Source of the DNA: Halocaridina rubra
Lineage: Eukaryota > Arthropoda > Malacostraca > Decapoda > Atyidae
Assembly: GCA_037179515.1 (NCBI GenBank)
Contig: JAXCGZ010000077.1
Location: 91,001-155,000 of the forward strand
DNA: 64,000 nt
Direction of reading: 5' to 3'
The translations under genes and the position numbers were made by a program. The number at the start of each line of letters is the position of its first letter. Position 1 is the first letter of the stretch. Shown here piece after piece: positions 33,019 through 44,299 of this stretch. The notes below the pieces were generated by a model that searched no databases, had not been told where the DNA came from, and saw nothing but the letters and a program-made list of their open reading frames with translations.

Positions 33019-33458
33019 TATAAGCAAAATACTTAATAAGCTAACTCCCAACTCCTAAATCCCAAAGAAATATAAACAATTCCTCACAAATATCACCCTC
33101 TGACTGATATATAAAACACAAATGCTTTAAAAATTCAATCTTATCATGCAAATAAATGAAATCTTTAATAACATGTGTTCTCGACATACAAAATTTCTTA
33201 ATTCTGTTACCACATAATCTCATGTAGATTCCCTGAAATTTTGTTTATCACATAGTAAATAAGGAAAATATTAGTTACCATAATTAATTTTGAAAATAAA
33301 AAGAATATTCTGATGCGCAGCGTCTCTAGCAATAAAATTTTTGTGTGAAGCTTAAGATTTATTAATTTCAATAATCCGTGCCAATGGTAATCGAATTTCA
33401 TGTGCAATGTTAAGAAGCAAAATAAAAAAAAAATTATCAACATCAGTCTGTCTGTTTG
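33019..33458 (-). other. Gmr1-a 5' leader, upstream part
   Basis: AT-rich sequence between the primer binding site and the LINE C insertion. No coding signal. Confidence 0.5.
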
Positions 33459-33477
33459 GGGCCCTGTTTGGGCGCCA
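33459..33477 (-). promoter_or_regulatory. Gmr1-a primer binding site, tRNA-Lys type
   Basis: Minus strand TGGCGCCCAAACAGGG, nine bases downstream of the 5' LTR end (33487). It agrees at 15 of 16 positions with the classic site complementary to the 3' end of tRNA-Lys(UUU). Position and sequence together make it the likely minus-strand primer site and confirm element orientation. Confidence 0.75.
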
Positions 33478-33486
33478 AATTTGTGT

Positions 33487-35693
33487 TGTGCGGAGGTTGT
33501 CAGGTTTCTGTTTTACTAAGGGGACTCAAAGTACTGAAGTCGGTTAAGATTTCACAAACACACAGGACATTTATTAATTTTGCAAGTTACCTGTGCAACC
33601 ACTACTCGGTTAAATGAAACTCAGAATTCAACTTTCTTTTAATTTTGAAATGCAAAGACACATTAAAAAAAGATTGAATTAAATTTTGGGAAGCTGGAAC
33701 ACATATGAAATCTAAATTTATGGAATGCTGCCTCAAGTCCCAGGAGGTGGTGAGAACGATTTCGATTCCTGGCACCACAGACGGATACCAAGACTTTGGC
33801 CTTATTTCGACGATCACCTCTGTCACACAGGCAGAGTAGAATAGAATACACTGCAATCCCAGAAACAGAAACAACACACTGTTAATAATGGGAAAACCAA
33901 AGTCACAAGCACACAAATAATGAGTTTCCAATATTATTCCACTGGATGAAAATATAATGGTTAGTCACAGCTAACCAGAAATATTACGCTACTGTAAGAG
34001 CATACAAAATCATTAATTATTTGCCGGCATTAGAGGAATGAAATTTATTCACAATTAATGAAGAGTATGCGAGACAAGTGCAGTATGTATTCCTTAAATT
34101 GTGGGCAACCATAAAAGTTTGTAATGCCAAAAGGGCAAAATTACTTATTAATTATTTGCAATTTATATGGTAAAACACTTTATTTACGATAAAGGGAGAA
34201 TCTACGAGATAAATACAATACTCATTCAATTTTGGTTTTCAAGAAATATTCGCAATGCAAAAAGGGCAAAGCCACCTATTGAAGTATTTGCAACTTATAA
34301 CTCAAAACACTTTATCCCCAATATATGAAGAATCAGCAAAATAAATACAGTATGGATTCATTAAATTGTGGTTAACAAGAAACATTTGCAAAGCCAACAG
34401 GGTAAAATTGCTTATTAATTATTTGCGGTTTATAGCATAAAGCACTTTAGTTAAATTATTATTTAGTTGTAATTTATATAGTAAATCACTTTATTTACGA
34501 GTTTTTACGCAAAACACTTTACTTATGATGATAAAAAGGGGTGAAATGAAATTAGATTTCGTTAGGAAAAAGGGATAGATTTTACGTGGTAATAAGCATT
34601 CTTCTAAAGATGAGAATTTAATTTTACACATTCTATGAAAGAAATTTCTTATCAATGTATATCGATGGTAAATTCAAGGTCATAGAATTAAATCTGACAA
34701 ATGAGATTTCAGTTAGGTAATCTACAAAAGTTCGTTTTGTATGGGAATGAAATCTGAGAAAATTTTTTGTAGGATTTGACCAGTAAACTATTTGACCAGT
34801 AATGAATTTACCCACTTTCTTGAACTCCCAATTTCCTTGACCAGTGAGCTTTACCATGCATTATTTCTCACCTTGTTTGTGCCAGATAAATTCCTGTGAA
34901 GATGCCACATAAATATGGTTGGAAGTAAGCTTGACTGCTGAGGTGAGATCTTGCCCTTGGAATGTTTGGCCGCCAAACTAGGACGCAATGTCCCTCCTGG
35001 TGATGTCATCTTTAGGATATATGTCCAGAGAAGTAACTCGTTCATATAATATTCGAGGGCTACTGTAGTGTTGGTCCCTGGCAGGCAATTATGGCAGAGA
35101 TGCAAGGGAGAGACAGTATTTTTGATGCAACAAGTGGAAGCAAATAAAAAAAAGAGAAATATTATGGGCAAAATAGGTTACTGGCAAACAATCTCTAGAA
35201 CGTTCTTTGTGTTGCCGGAGACGGAATTATAAGTATACAAATAATAAAGAAGCTACTGAATTGTATCTAGACAGGCTAATGACATATCAGCAGTGTCAAA
35301 TTTATAACAAAATCATCAGCATGAGCAATCTTTATAATATAAAAAACTGATCAGCAAGAGCTGTTTTATTATAAGAAAATTGTTTAAAAAACGTATCTAA
35401 CAGACTCGCTAGGATTATAGTATTGTTCGTTAGAAAAGAAAAAGGCAGACAAAGGAGAAATAGAAGGGAGATTTATATATACTGGGATCATGCTTTCTAC
35501 ACGTACAAGAATTTTAAATAAGATATATTTGAAATTAGCTATAAGCTGAAATATAAATTACAAATAATCATAATCTGCAAAATGCAAGGAGTGAGAATTA
35601 TTTTAGTAAGAAAAGACAGTTAATAGTTGATAAATTAACTAAGAAGGCAACTACTACGGCCTCTGGTGACTTTGAGCGAAACATTCTGTCACA
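33487..35693 (-). repeat. Gmr1-a 5' LTR (2,207 bp, uninterrupted)
   Basis: Minus strand begins TGTGACAGAATG at 35693 and ends CCTCCGCACA at 33487. It matches the split 3' LTR throughout and the first ~580 bp match the LTR of Gmr1-b (47693-48270). It holds a ~135-bp tandem array (34063-34530) and the intact target site AGAGATGCAAG at 35096-35106. The LTRs have diverged noticeably by eye, so the insertion is not recent. Confidence 0.85.
34063..34530. repeat. Tandem ~135-bp repeats inside the 5' LTR
   Basis: Units start near 34063, 34198 and 34330 (GAGTATGCGAGACAAGTGCA, GAATCTACGAGATAAATACA, GAATCAGCAAAATAAATACA), the same array as at 7490-7960. Confidence 0.8.
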
Positions 35694-35698
35694 CTGAT
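35694..35698. repeat. Target-site duplication of Gmr1-a, right copy (CTGAT)
   Basis: Directly adjoins the LTR terminus CTGTCACA and equals 6923-6927. Confidence 0.8.
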
Positions 35699-36036
35699 TA
35701 TGTGTTGTAAATTTGAATCCCTGTCAAGGCAAAAACATTGTTCATGCTTTGACATATTATAATGTTTGATTATTGTGGCCATGGCTGGGCGCCTATGGGT
35801 TGGAGAGAGGCTGCATTCAACATGCCCTGAAGATGAGGCCACTAAGGTCAGCATATTCCAAGAGTGAATATACACATTAAGTAGGGTATGCTTATTCTCT
35901 AGCTCAAGCAGTTAACTGCGAGGTTTCTCTCTTCTTTTGTGCATGGTGGCAATGTCTTAGCACACTGATGACATGTTGAAGGTTTGTATTAATGCCAGGG
36001 CAATAATACTTTTCAAGTTTTAGCATGCGATGATGT
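35699..36036. repeat. Diverged satellite units (between Gmr1-a and LINE B3)
   Basis: Two diverged units. A unit start near 35888 (TATTCTCTAGCTCAAGCAGT, then TAACTGCGAGG) resembles those near 42900 (CATTCCCTTGCTCCTGCAAT) and 43132 (CATTCCTTAGCCCGATCGGC). TTTGAATCCCTGTCAAGGC at 35711 parallels TTCAAATTCCTGTCAGGGAC near 43230. Unit length is about 230-280 bp. No ORF. Confidence 0.55.
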
Positions 36037-36345
36037 TTTGTTGTTGTTGGATGTTCACCCTTGAGGGTGAGCGGACCTTCCACTTGTGGCCCGCAGGTGG
36101 GGTGAGATTTTTTTGGAGTGTACGTGGTATTCGCTCTTGCGGGCGAATGGGCTTTCCTGTTAGTGAGGAGGTGGGGTGAAATCTTGTTATTGTTGGTGAT
36201 TGGACTTTCCTAATTGGCCCGCAGGTGAGATTGTGCAAAACTGTAAAGATAACGGAGAGCATGAGTATTCAGTTGTTAATTATTAGTTTACATCAAACAA
36301 TTTAAATGAATTCCTGTTTGGGGGTGAGAGAGAGTTATTGCATGG

Positions 36346-39300
36346 CTATCTTGGTGGAGGGTATTGTCTGATAATATTTGATAGACTGTACATGTAGTTA
36401 TTTGTTGCTAGTCTGATGATGGAGCTAGCAACACGAAGGGCATTTGGGTCTTCGCTAGATGTTGAGGGGGCACCAGTTATCCGTCGAATTTCTGAAAAAG
36501 AATCACATTCCAGGATGTAATGTAGCAGTGGATGTGGTGAGGCTACCTGGCAAAAGGTGCATTCCCTGATGATATCCTCTACTATTTGCCAGGTGCACTT
36601 GTACCCGAGTCTCAGACGGTACACATTGAGCTCAGTGATTCGTCGAAGGCTCTTAGGCAGGGTGATACGCCGAAGATCAGTGGTGGCTTTGTACCACCAG
36701 GTGGAGGGGGAGCCAATGTCTGTGCACAGGTTGTGATTGGTTATTAAGGTGTTAAGGAGTGACTTGGTGGCTTTATTTTTTATCTGTTGCATCCCAGGAG
36801 ACAGAGATATCTGGATTTCTGCTCTGAGAGTGGCTTGTTTGGCGGCTTGATCGGCTTCCTCATTTCCCTTGATGCCGACGTGGCTGAGAATCCAGGCAAG
36901 AGTGATGGCTTTTCCAAGGCTGGTTGTCCTGTGGTAGTGGCTGAGGATGGTGGTGATGATGCGTACATTGTCTCTGAGGAGTGGCTTCATGATGGCCTGT
37001 AAGGCGCCTTTAGAGTCAGAGAGAATTAGGGCATGGTCAGCTCCTTGCTGGATGAAGAAGTCGAGGGCGTTGGCTATGGCAACAAGCTCAGTCTGGAGCA
37101 ATGAGCAGGAGTTTGACAGTCTCCAGGATAGGACGTGGTTTCCAGTGGTGAAGGCGGTGGCTGAGGTTCCAGTTTCTTGATTTACTGAACCATCAGTGTA
37201 GTAGACTTGAGAGTTTGGCCTGCTCCAGCTCTGAAATTTGTCCTTATATATGTTTTTAAGGACAAGCGGGTTTACCAAGCTTTTGGGGTTGTCAGGGAGC
37301 TCGATCTTTATATCGAGTGGTTGGTCATTCCATGGGGGTGGGCATCTGTATTCAGGAAGCGGTGTGTCTTGTATCTTGGCTAGGATGCTCTCCCTGACTG
37401 GCAGTGCTTGCAGGTTAGCGCAGACCTTGGCTGCCCAGGTTCTAGGATGGTGGTTGGGGTGGCGATTGATGACTAGATGGAGATTTGTGCCAGCTAGGCA
37501 TTTATGTTGGGCAGTGGTGGTTTTGGCCACAAAGAGGGTCAGTCTTTGCTGAGCTCTGAGCTTGAGTGGAATGAGTCCCGATTCCATCTGGAGGTTTTCT
37601 CACTTGGTCCACATGGGGGCTCCTAGCATGGTACGTGTGGCGTTGTTTTGAATTACTTCTATCTTGTCCCACTGTTGGTCTGTTAGTAGCCAGAGTGTTG
37701 GACAAGCATAGTCTATGAGGCTGCGTATGGCTTGTACATAGAAGGTTCTGAAGACATTAAATGATGCACCATCATAGAGGCCCGAGATCCGACGAAGGAC
37801 CGCTTGTCGCTGGCTGCACCTGTCGCGCAAGTGTTGAATTTCTGGTCCAAAGGTTAGTCTGCCGTCGATGATTACACCCAGGTATTGGTGTTTGGTAACC
37901 CAGTCCACAGGCTCATTACCTATGACCAGATTAGTGTCTGGTCTCCACTGGTGGATGGGAAGGGCCTTGGTTTTGCAGGCATTGATTCTGACTCCAAGGG
38001 AAATGGAGGCTTGGTGAATCTTGGTGAGGCAGCGCTGTTTCTTGTTGGAGTTTCTGTGTCCTATTGTGACAAGGGCAAAGTCGTCCGCATAGTTGAAGAG
38101 TTTGGCTCCATGTGGTAGTGCGATGTCCATGAGTTTTTCCATGAGACAATTAAATAGGAAGGGGCTAAGGATTCCACCTTGGGGGGTCCCATTTTCGTGG
38201 TTTTTGTAGGTGGAGTAGTGCCCATCTACTTTGACTCGTGCACTACGATTTTGTAGACTCTGCTTGATCCACGAGAGAAGGTTACCTTTGATCTGCTTGG
38301 ATACGAGAGCAGAGAGTATTACCGGCACATTGGCTAGTTCAAAGGCCTTCTCTAGGTCTAGAAAAATGATGTAACCACGGCGGTTGTTGATAAATGATAG
38401 CATGGAGGCTATGCATTCTGAGGTGCCTAAGCCAGGCTGGTAGGCAAACATGTTTTCTGGGAAGGGTGGGCATTTCCAGCGGACTCTGTTAAGTACCATC
38501 TTTTCTGCCGTCTTGCTCAGGCAGCTTAGGAGGGAGATGGGGCGAGGGTTGTCAGGGTCCTGTGGTTTTGGGATGGGCTGAATGTCTGCTCTGTTCCATG
38601 AGGCTGGTCTGATTCTTCATGTGTATGTCGAATTGATCAGAGAGTAGAGCAAGCTCCCCTTGGGGCCCCATTTTTTGAATCATTGTGTATGTGATTCTAT
38701 CGGCCCCTGGGGCTGTGTTCTTAGAGCTTTTGCTTACTCTTAGTAGCTCAGTCAGGGAGAATGGGCATCTGTTTCGTCTTCAGTGTTGATGGCCTCTTCT
38801 ATTTCTTCCCATTTTGCAGTGGTGAGGTCCTGAAGAGTTGTTCTGGTGGTGATGGGGAGCTGGTTGGAGCTTGCTCTGTCTGCGAATTTGATGGCGAGTT
38901 CTTCTGCTGCCCTGCTAGGATCCCTGTGGGGGGTGATTTTAGGAGGTTTTCCTTTAGCAAAGGAGTTGATGCTCCTCCACATCTGGCTCACAGAGGTGGG
39001 AGCATCTAGGGTGGAACACCACTCTAGCCATTTCTTCCTCTTGATGTCGCAAGTCTCTTCATGGACATGTTTTTTGACTGCCTGGAGAGTGCGGTAGGAG
39101 TCTTCAGTGCGACGCTTCCTGTGCATTTTCCGAATGACGTTGAGCCGGTGATTGAGTTCTTTAACTCTGTCACAGTAGTACCATCTGTCCCGATGAGTGG
39201 TGTGTTGTGGTTTACAGAGGGGGATGGAGGAGTTTGCTGCAGCTTGCAGGGCATTGACTAGCTCGGCCTCTGCTTGGTCGATGTCTTCAGATGGTACGTA

Positions 39301-40043
39301 GGCCAAAAACCAATTGCTGAGGTGCTCCTGGAATCGGCCCCAGTCGGCCTTCTTGAAATTCCATCGAGGGGGGGAGCAGGGATTTGGAAGATTTCAGGAA
39401 TTGGCAGTGTGAGAAGGATCCCATAGTGGTCGCTTGTGACCATGGGATGAACTCTCCATGTGGCGTCCTGCTTTAGGGAATTGGAGACAAAGGTGAGGTC
39501 CAGTATTCCACCTCTGTCATGTGTTGGCTCATGATCGTTGAGCAGGGAGACATCTTCTTGGTCATCCAGCAGGCTCATGATGTGTCTGCCTGCAGCACAG
39601 GGGCGCTAATACCTGAATCTTGGATGATGCGCGTTGAAGTCACCTCCTATTACCAAGTCACGATGACTGGCTAGCCCGAAGAGGGTAGTCAGGTCTAAGC
39701 TACCATTCCGTGGTCTGTAAATGTTGTACAGATCTATGCAGCTGCCCTAAAGTTGGATGTTAACAGCGAGGACGTGGACATCTTCGCCGCAGTAGACCGT
39801 TCAGGTTAGTTCCTTTTCTAATCAGTTTTTCCTGATGAAGGTGGCGCTGCCTCTGTTCTACCCTAGAGACCAGTGCTGGTAGAATCCATTGTATCCTGAG
39901 ATTTTTGGAGTGTATTGCTCTGCGCACAGGGTTTCTTGAACCATGATGACATCAATGTTGTCAGTCTTGGCTATGCCTTCAAGATGTTGTACCTTGCGTC
40001 TGAGACCCTGGGCATTCCAGTGTAGGATCCCGAGATTAGACAT
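36346..40043 (-). pseudogene. LINE B3 ORF2: endonuclease, RT, RNase H
   Basis: ATG at 40043 within ATGTCTAA. The endonuclease is broken near 39858 (a stop after YQHWSLG) and by further frame changes; the SDHYGI motif is present near 39430. The RT palm (38499-37600) is open: LGTSECIASML, FLDLEKAFELANV, GTPQGGILSPFLFN, YADDFALVTIG. A following 413-codon frame (37587-36346) holds an apparently intact RNase H: YYTDGSVNQETGT, LLQTELVAIANALDF, ALILSDSKGALQAI and WILSHVGIKGNEEADQAAK, then a CX2C-type CTFCQ segment. It is the best-preserved RNase H of the three copies. Confidence 0.88.
40036..40043 (-). other. ORF1/ORF2 overlap ATGTCTAA in LINE B3
   Basis: The ORF1 stop (40036-40038) and ORF2 start (40043-40041) share these eight bases, as in B1 and B2. 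Confidence 0.8.
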
Positions 40044-41498
40044 CTTGATGATTTGAGGAGGTGGAGGTGGTAGGAGTGGTGGGTTGTTGAGGCTGCTGGT
40101 GGGTTCTGGAGACGAGGACGTTGGCGACAACGGAGTGGGCTACTTCGACGACATGATTGTAGGCATCTTGGGTGGTGGCTCTGGTATCGAGGAGTCGGAC
40201 GGCTGCCTGTACGGCTTGAATGAGAAGGTTGGTGAGCTCGTTTACTGTGAAGAGGGTTTGCTGTTTGGAAGAGGAGGCAGAGGAAGGTGTCTGGTTATGC
40301 TGTTTAGGTATGGGGGTATGGGATTTAAGTCTAGGGTCCCGGGACCTAGTGTGGTGAGTGGGTGTGTGTGTGGTCTGAGTGTTCTGGGTCTTGCGTGTGA
40401 CTGTATTGTGTGTTTGAGTGTTGCGTGGGGTGGAGGTGTTGCTGTTGCGTGTGGGGTTGATAGGAGTGTGAGTGTTATTTGGGGGGATGGTAGGAGTGTG
40501 AGTGTTGTGTGATAGGGTGGATGGAGTTGGTGTAGGGATGGAAGCTGTAGGAGGTGTGATCTGTGTGTTAGGAGCTGGGTTGGTGTAGTATGGTGGGTTT
40601 TGGGTGGGGAGGTTAGGTGTGAGTGGGGTAGGAGGGGGCATTTGCCAAGGATTGGAGGTGGGGGGAGGAGCTGGGGTGAAGTTGGGGGTGGTGTGATTGG
40701 TGACAGGGGCAGATGGACGGGATCTTTGAGGAATCCTCTTCAGCCTTTCTGGGCAGCGGTTGTTCCATGCGTGATGGTTCCCTTTGCAGTTCGGGCACTT
40801 GGCAACTGTTGCTTCTTTTGCCTTGAATTTGTTAAGGCAGCGGTCGGTGGAGTGTTTCCCACTGCAGATTCTACATCTCTCTGGGAAATAGCAAGTATTC
40901 CTGTGATGCCCAAATCTTTGACACCGGAAACATCTTAGGGGTTCTGGGGTGTAGTCTCTTATGTAGAACTTGCCCCAGATGCCGAGGTTTACTTGCGAAG
41001 GGGGTGGACCACAGATGTGGACCAGAACTTGCTTTGATGGGACGGTTTGGCCCTCTATTTTGGAGGAGCAACGTGAGGCAGCTGTAATGTACGATTGCTT
41101 GGTCAGCAGGTCAACTGACCAAGCAACAGGGAAGCCAATGACAATGTATTTTCTTATTTTTTGTGCAGGGTTCATCTCTATCAAGTGAGGTGAGTTTAGG
41201 CTGCGGATCTTCTCTGCGGCTTCTGCTGAGGCTTTGTGGATAATGAAGTCACCCTGTACATTAGGCTTTATTTTGCAGCCATGCTCGGTGATTTGGTTTT
41301 CCAACTCTCTGATAAGGTCATATGCCTCTTTGGTGGAAGGAGCCTCAACTTTGAACTTGGAAATGGGCTCTCTATCAGTCTTTGGGGCTGGGGGGGGGGA
41401 ACTGGGGCAGTAGCACTCTCATGGCTACTGCCAGAGGCCGTCCTTGGCCTCTTCTTTCCTACAACCGTCCACCCCTCTTGAGGGGGGTCGAGTTCCAT
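40036..41498 (-). pseudogene. LINE B3 ORF1: zinc-knuckle protein, one frameshift
   Basis: MELDPPQEGWTVVGKKRPR starts at 41498. A G-run at 41390-41401 (poly-Pro codons on the coding strand) shifts the frame, after which 422 codons (41304-40036) are open. They hold knuckles CFRCQRFGHHRNTC, CRICSGKHSTDRC and CPNCKGNHHAWNNRC, then a Pro/Thr/Asn/His-rich tail and an Ala/Val-rich segment (LLIQAVQAAVRLLDTRATTQ) before the stop. It is the most complete ORF1 of the family here. The N-terminal part (IHKASAEAAEKIRSLNSPHL) may be an RNA-binding fold. Confidence 0.82.
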
Positions 41499-42771
41499 TC
41501 CCCCCTCTGGGGGGGGGGGAAGCAGGAGAAGCGGCTGAGGCCATGACTAGCAACTAGTCATGGATATCACAGATTTCACTAGGTATATGTTATTTGCACT
41601 GTTTGTCAATTTTGATTAATATAATATAGGGGCCTTATGGCTGGATCACTTCACTTAATTGCAAACACTACAACACTTAATCACTTAAACAGTCTTCTAT
41701 CTTTCTTCCCAACTCTCGTGGGAGAGGGAAGTGAAAACAGAAATTTGTTCAGGACACAATAATGTGTGTTCAATTAAACAAAAGAACACAAAAGCACAAA
41801 AAAACAACAAAACAAGGCAATCTTTCTGTTTCTCTCTTTGGCTCTCGTGAGAGAGGAAGAAAAGAAAACAGATATACTTAGGTTATATATCCTTGTGAAA
41901 ACTTCCCCCTCAGGTCAGGGATGGAGTGGAGGAGGCGAAGTTCACTTTGCTGGTAGGAAGAGGCTTCAACTACCTATCACAAAAGATATAAAAACAATTA
42001 GAAGCCTGAACACTTTCTATTTCCCTTTTCTTCCCAACTCTTATAAAAGAGAGAGAAGAGCAGGCAAAATTACTTGGAGTATATCACGCACTTGTTTTCA
42101 CTAAAACACAACAATCTGTGTTCAATTAAACAAAAGAACACAAAAGCACAAAAAAATAACAAAACAAGGCAATCTTTCTGTTTCTCTCTTTGGCTCTCGT
42201 GAGAGAGGAAGAAAAGAAAACAGATATACTTAGGTTATGTTTCCTTGTGGAAACTTCCACCTCAGACAGGGATGGAGTGGAGGAGGCGAAGTTCACTTCA
42301 AGGTTAGGAAGAGGCTTCAATTACCTATCACAATAGATATAAAAACAAATTAGAAACCTGAACACTTTCTATTTTCCTTTTTTTTACCCGACTCTTATGA
42401 AAGAGAGAGAAGGGCAGGCAAAATTATTTGGGGTATATTACACACACAGTCACTTGTTTTCACTAAAACAAAAATCGGGAACACAAAACAAAACAAAACA
42501 AATGCAGTCTTTGCTTCTTTTTCTGGCTCTCGTGAGAGAGGAGGAAAAGAGGACAGAGATACTTATGCAGGTCCTATCACTACTGGAGCTGGAACCAGAC
42601 TGTTGTGGGGAGTTAGTATGCTGTGATCTCGGTGTCCCCTGTGCCAGGTAAGCTGGTGGATGGAGTCGGCTTCTTCTATTGGCTGCTGGGTGGAGTCGGC
42701 TTCTGCTATTGGCTGCTGGCAGAGTGAGAGAGGAGAGGTCCAACCACTACTGGAGCTGGAACTGGACTGTG
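41499..42771 (-). promoter_or_regulatory. LINE B3 5' UTR with ~330-350-bp monomers
   Basis: TCTCGTGAGAGAGG near 41846, 42198 and 42529 marks three monomers sharing the GTGTTCAATTAAACAAAAGA and GGGATGGAGTGGAGGAGGCG blocks. The 5'-most part has two GGAGTCGGCTTCT(G/T)CTATTGG units and two GGAGCTGGAAC units. Promoter role is inferred. Confidence 0.6.
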
Positions 42772-43429
42772 TGTGATGATGTGTATTATTGATTATTATA
42801 GATGCATATTTATCAGTGATTTGAATGAAATGAGTGACCAACCATGAATAAGGCTGGAAAAAAAAATTAAAATTACATTAGGCATTCAATTGAGTGTGTT
42901 CATTCCCTTGCTCCTGCAATTAGTTGAAAGCTGTCTCTACTTTTTATGGTACTGTTCGTAGTGTCATAATTGATATGTTGTATCATGAAAGAAAAAATTA
43001 CCTCATATTTTCACAAATGATACGATTATTCAATTACTGGAAAAGCCTAGATAGCAGAATGCAAAAACAAGTCATGATTGAGTTTTGGATCAGAGAATAT
43101 GATGGACACTGATTATCGGTAAAGTGTTTCATTCCTTAGCCCGATCGGCTAGTTGAAAGGTGTTTATCTCCCTTTATACCTTTGACAGTAGACTTTAGTG
43201 CTTCAAAAGCACTGAAATATGACATAGCTTCAAATTCCTGTCAGGGACAAAATTTTGTTTGCTATGGGCTCATTTAATTCTGAGATTATTTAATCACTTT
43301 AGATGAGTTTGTAGCAGTGATTTGCATACAACCTAAGAGTGTCATTGGAAGGAGAGAGGTAAAATACACATATATTCAACAGAGTCTACTCAATCCCCAG
43401 TTAAAGACCTTTTGTGATACATGGTGCCT
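42772..43429. repeat. Diverged satellite units (right of LINE B3)
   Basis: Continues the array of 35699-36036: unit starts near 42900 and 43132, and a shared GATTATT...ATAGATG...CAGTGATTTG block near 42790-42825 and 43285-43330. A/B-box-like words (TTAGCCCGATCGGC; TTCAAATTCCTG) occur but not at tRNA spacing. No ORF. Confidence 0.5.
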
Positions 43430-44260
43430 TTGCACACTAACAATGTACTGTTGGGGTACGTCTCTGTGATCTTATGAGGGCAAAAAGGGCCAATCCCTAA
43501 GCTTGTCATCAGAGTTTCATCTCTCTTGCAACAGGCCATGATTCTCACAGGAAAGGAGATCGCAAGAACGGGAAGCACAAGGGCCCCTCTCAGAACTTCA
43601 ATCATCCAGGTCCTCCTCTTCACACCACTAAGCTTTATTCCAGCCATGCAACATCACTCAAAAATGACAACTCGGTAAAACTTAAGAGTGAACAGTTCAG
43701 AGGCAAGGGAAATTCCCCTGCTCCACATCTCCAGGGATTTCAGCTGAACTCTAAGAGCCACCACACTTCTTTTCACAGTGGTGACCAACATCATCATCTG
43801 GCCAATTGCTCTTTCAATGCCATAGAAACAAGGACAGAATGGGCCACCAACGAAAATGGTGAGGTTTTGCAGTATGAAGCTGCCACTCTGCAGTTCACCA
43901 AACGTGATGATCCCCAGTTGGTTCCCAAGTACCAAGGAACCAAAAATTGTGTGGAAGCATGAATATCACTCAACACAGGGGCCAATGGCATATATGTTGA
44001 CAAGATATTTGTCAGGAATGAAGATTACACAGGCAAGGTTGTCCATTTGCATGTTACTGACGGAGAGCCTCAGATGCGGCGCTGCTGTGTCATCGACCTG
44101 GATAGCAAGTCCCACAAGGGAAATTCACTAGCTATGGCATTGACAAAACCCTTTCACCCTTTCTTGCTGGGTTCTGTTATGGACCTAGATCCTATCTTCT
44201 AGGCAGACCTCTACAATGAGGACATTATGTAGTGGAACGTTCCTCAGGCGAAGTCACAAC
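43430..44260 (+). pseudogene. Gmr1-b gag end and protease
   Basis: 43470-43640 matches the capsid/nucleocapsid junction of Gmr1-a (minus strand 27270-27130). Near 43966 the frame gives ISLNTGANGIYVDKIFVRN, a retropepsin active site with Asp changed to Asn (AAC at 43972-43974). VVHLHVTDGEPQMRRCCVID follows. The changed catalytic residue and surrounding stops make it inactive. Confidence 0.7.
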
Positions 44261-44299
44261 AAGTCATTTCAGCAGCAACTACTGGCTTTGACGGCAGTA

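Larger units (their letters stand above)
6928..35693 (-). mobile_element. Gmr1-a: Gypsy-type LTR retrotransposon with integrase upstream of RT, split by three LINEs
   Basis: Both LTRs end TG...CA (minus strand TGTGACAG...CCGCACA or CCCCACA) and are bounded by CTGAT on each side. Reading on the minus strand: 5' LTR 35693-33487, primer binding site 33477-33459, leader, gag, protease, integrase, RT, RNase H, 3' untranslated segment, 3' LTR. The order gag-PR-IN-RT-RNH resembles Copia, yet the RT, RNase H and integrase (with a GPY/F-like module) are Gypsy-type, as reported for Gmr1-type elements. LINE C (28849-33018), LINE B2 (16437-22836) and LINE B1 (8539-15656) are nested inside. Subtracting these and their duplications leaves about 11.0 kb. 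All genes carry stops and frameshifts. Confidence 0.85.
36037..42771 (-). mobile_element. LINE B3: third copy of the RNase H-bearing LINE
   Basis: A 6.7-kb minus-strand copy with complete layout: 5' UTR monomers, ORF1, ORF2, 3' UTR repeats and a CAACAACAACAAAA tail. It lies in the satellite and is flanked by TGCGATGATGT (36026-36036) and TGTGATGATGT (42772-42782), a probable 11-bp target duplication with one difference. No other element is nested in it. Confidence 0.85.

Noticed and set aside
43856..44131. Frame of 91 codons as a novel protein
   Set aside because: It is an off-frame reading of the Gmr1-b protease region; the correct frame gives the NTGANGIYV motif.
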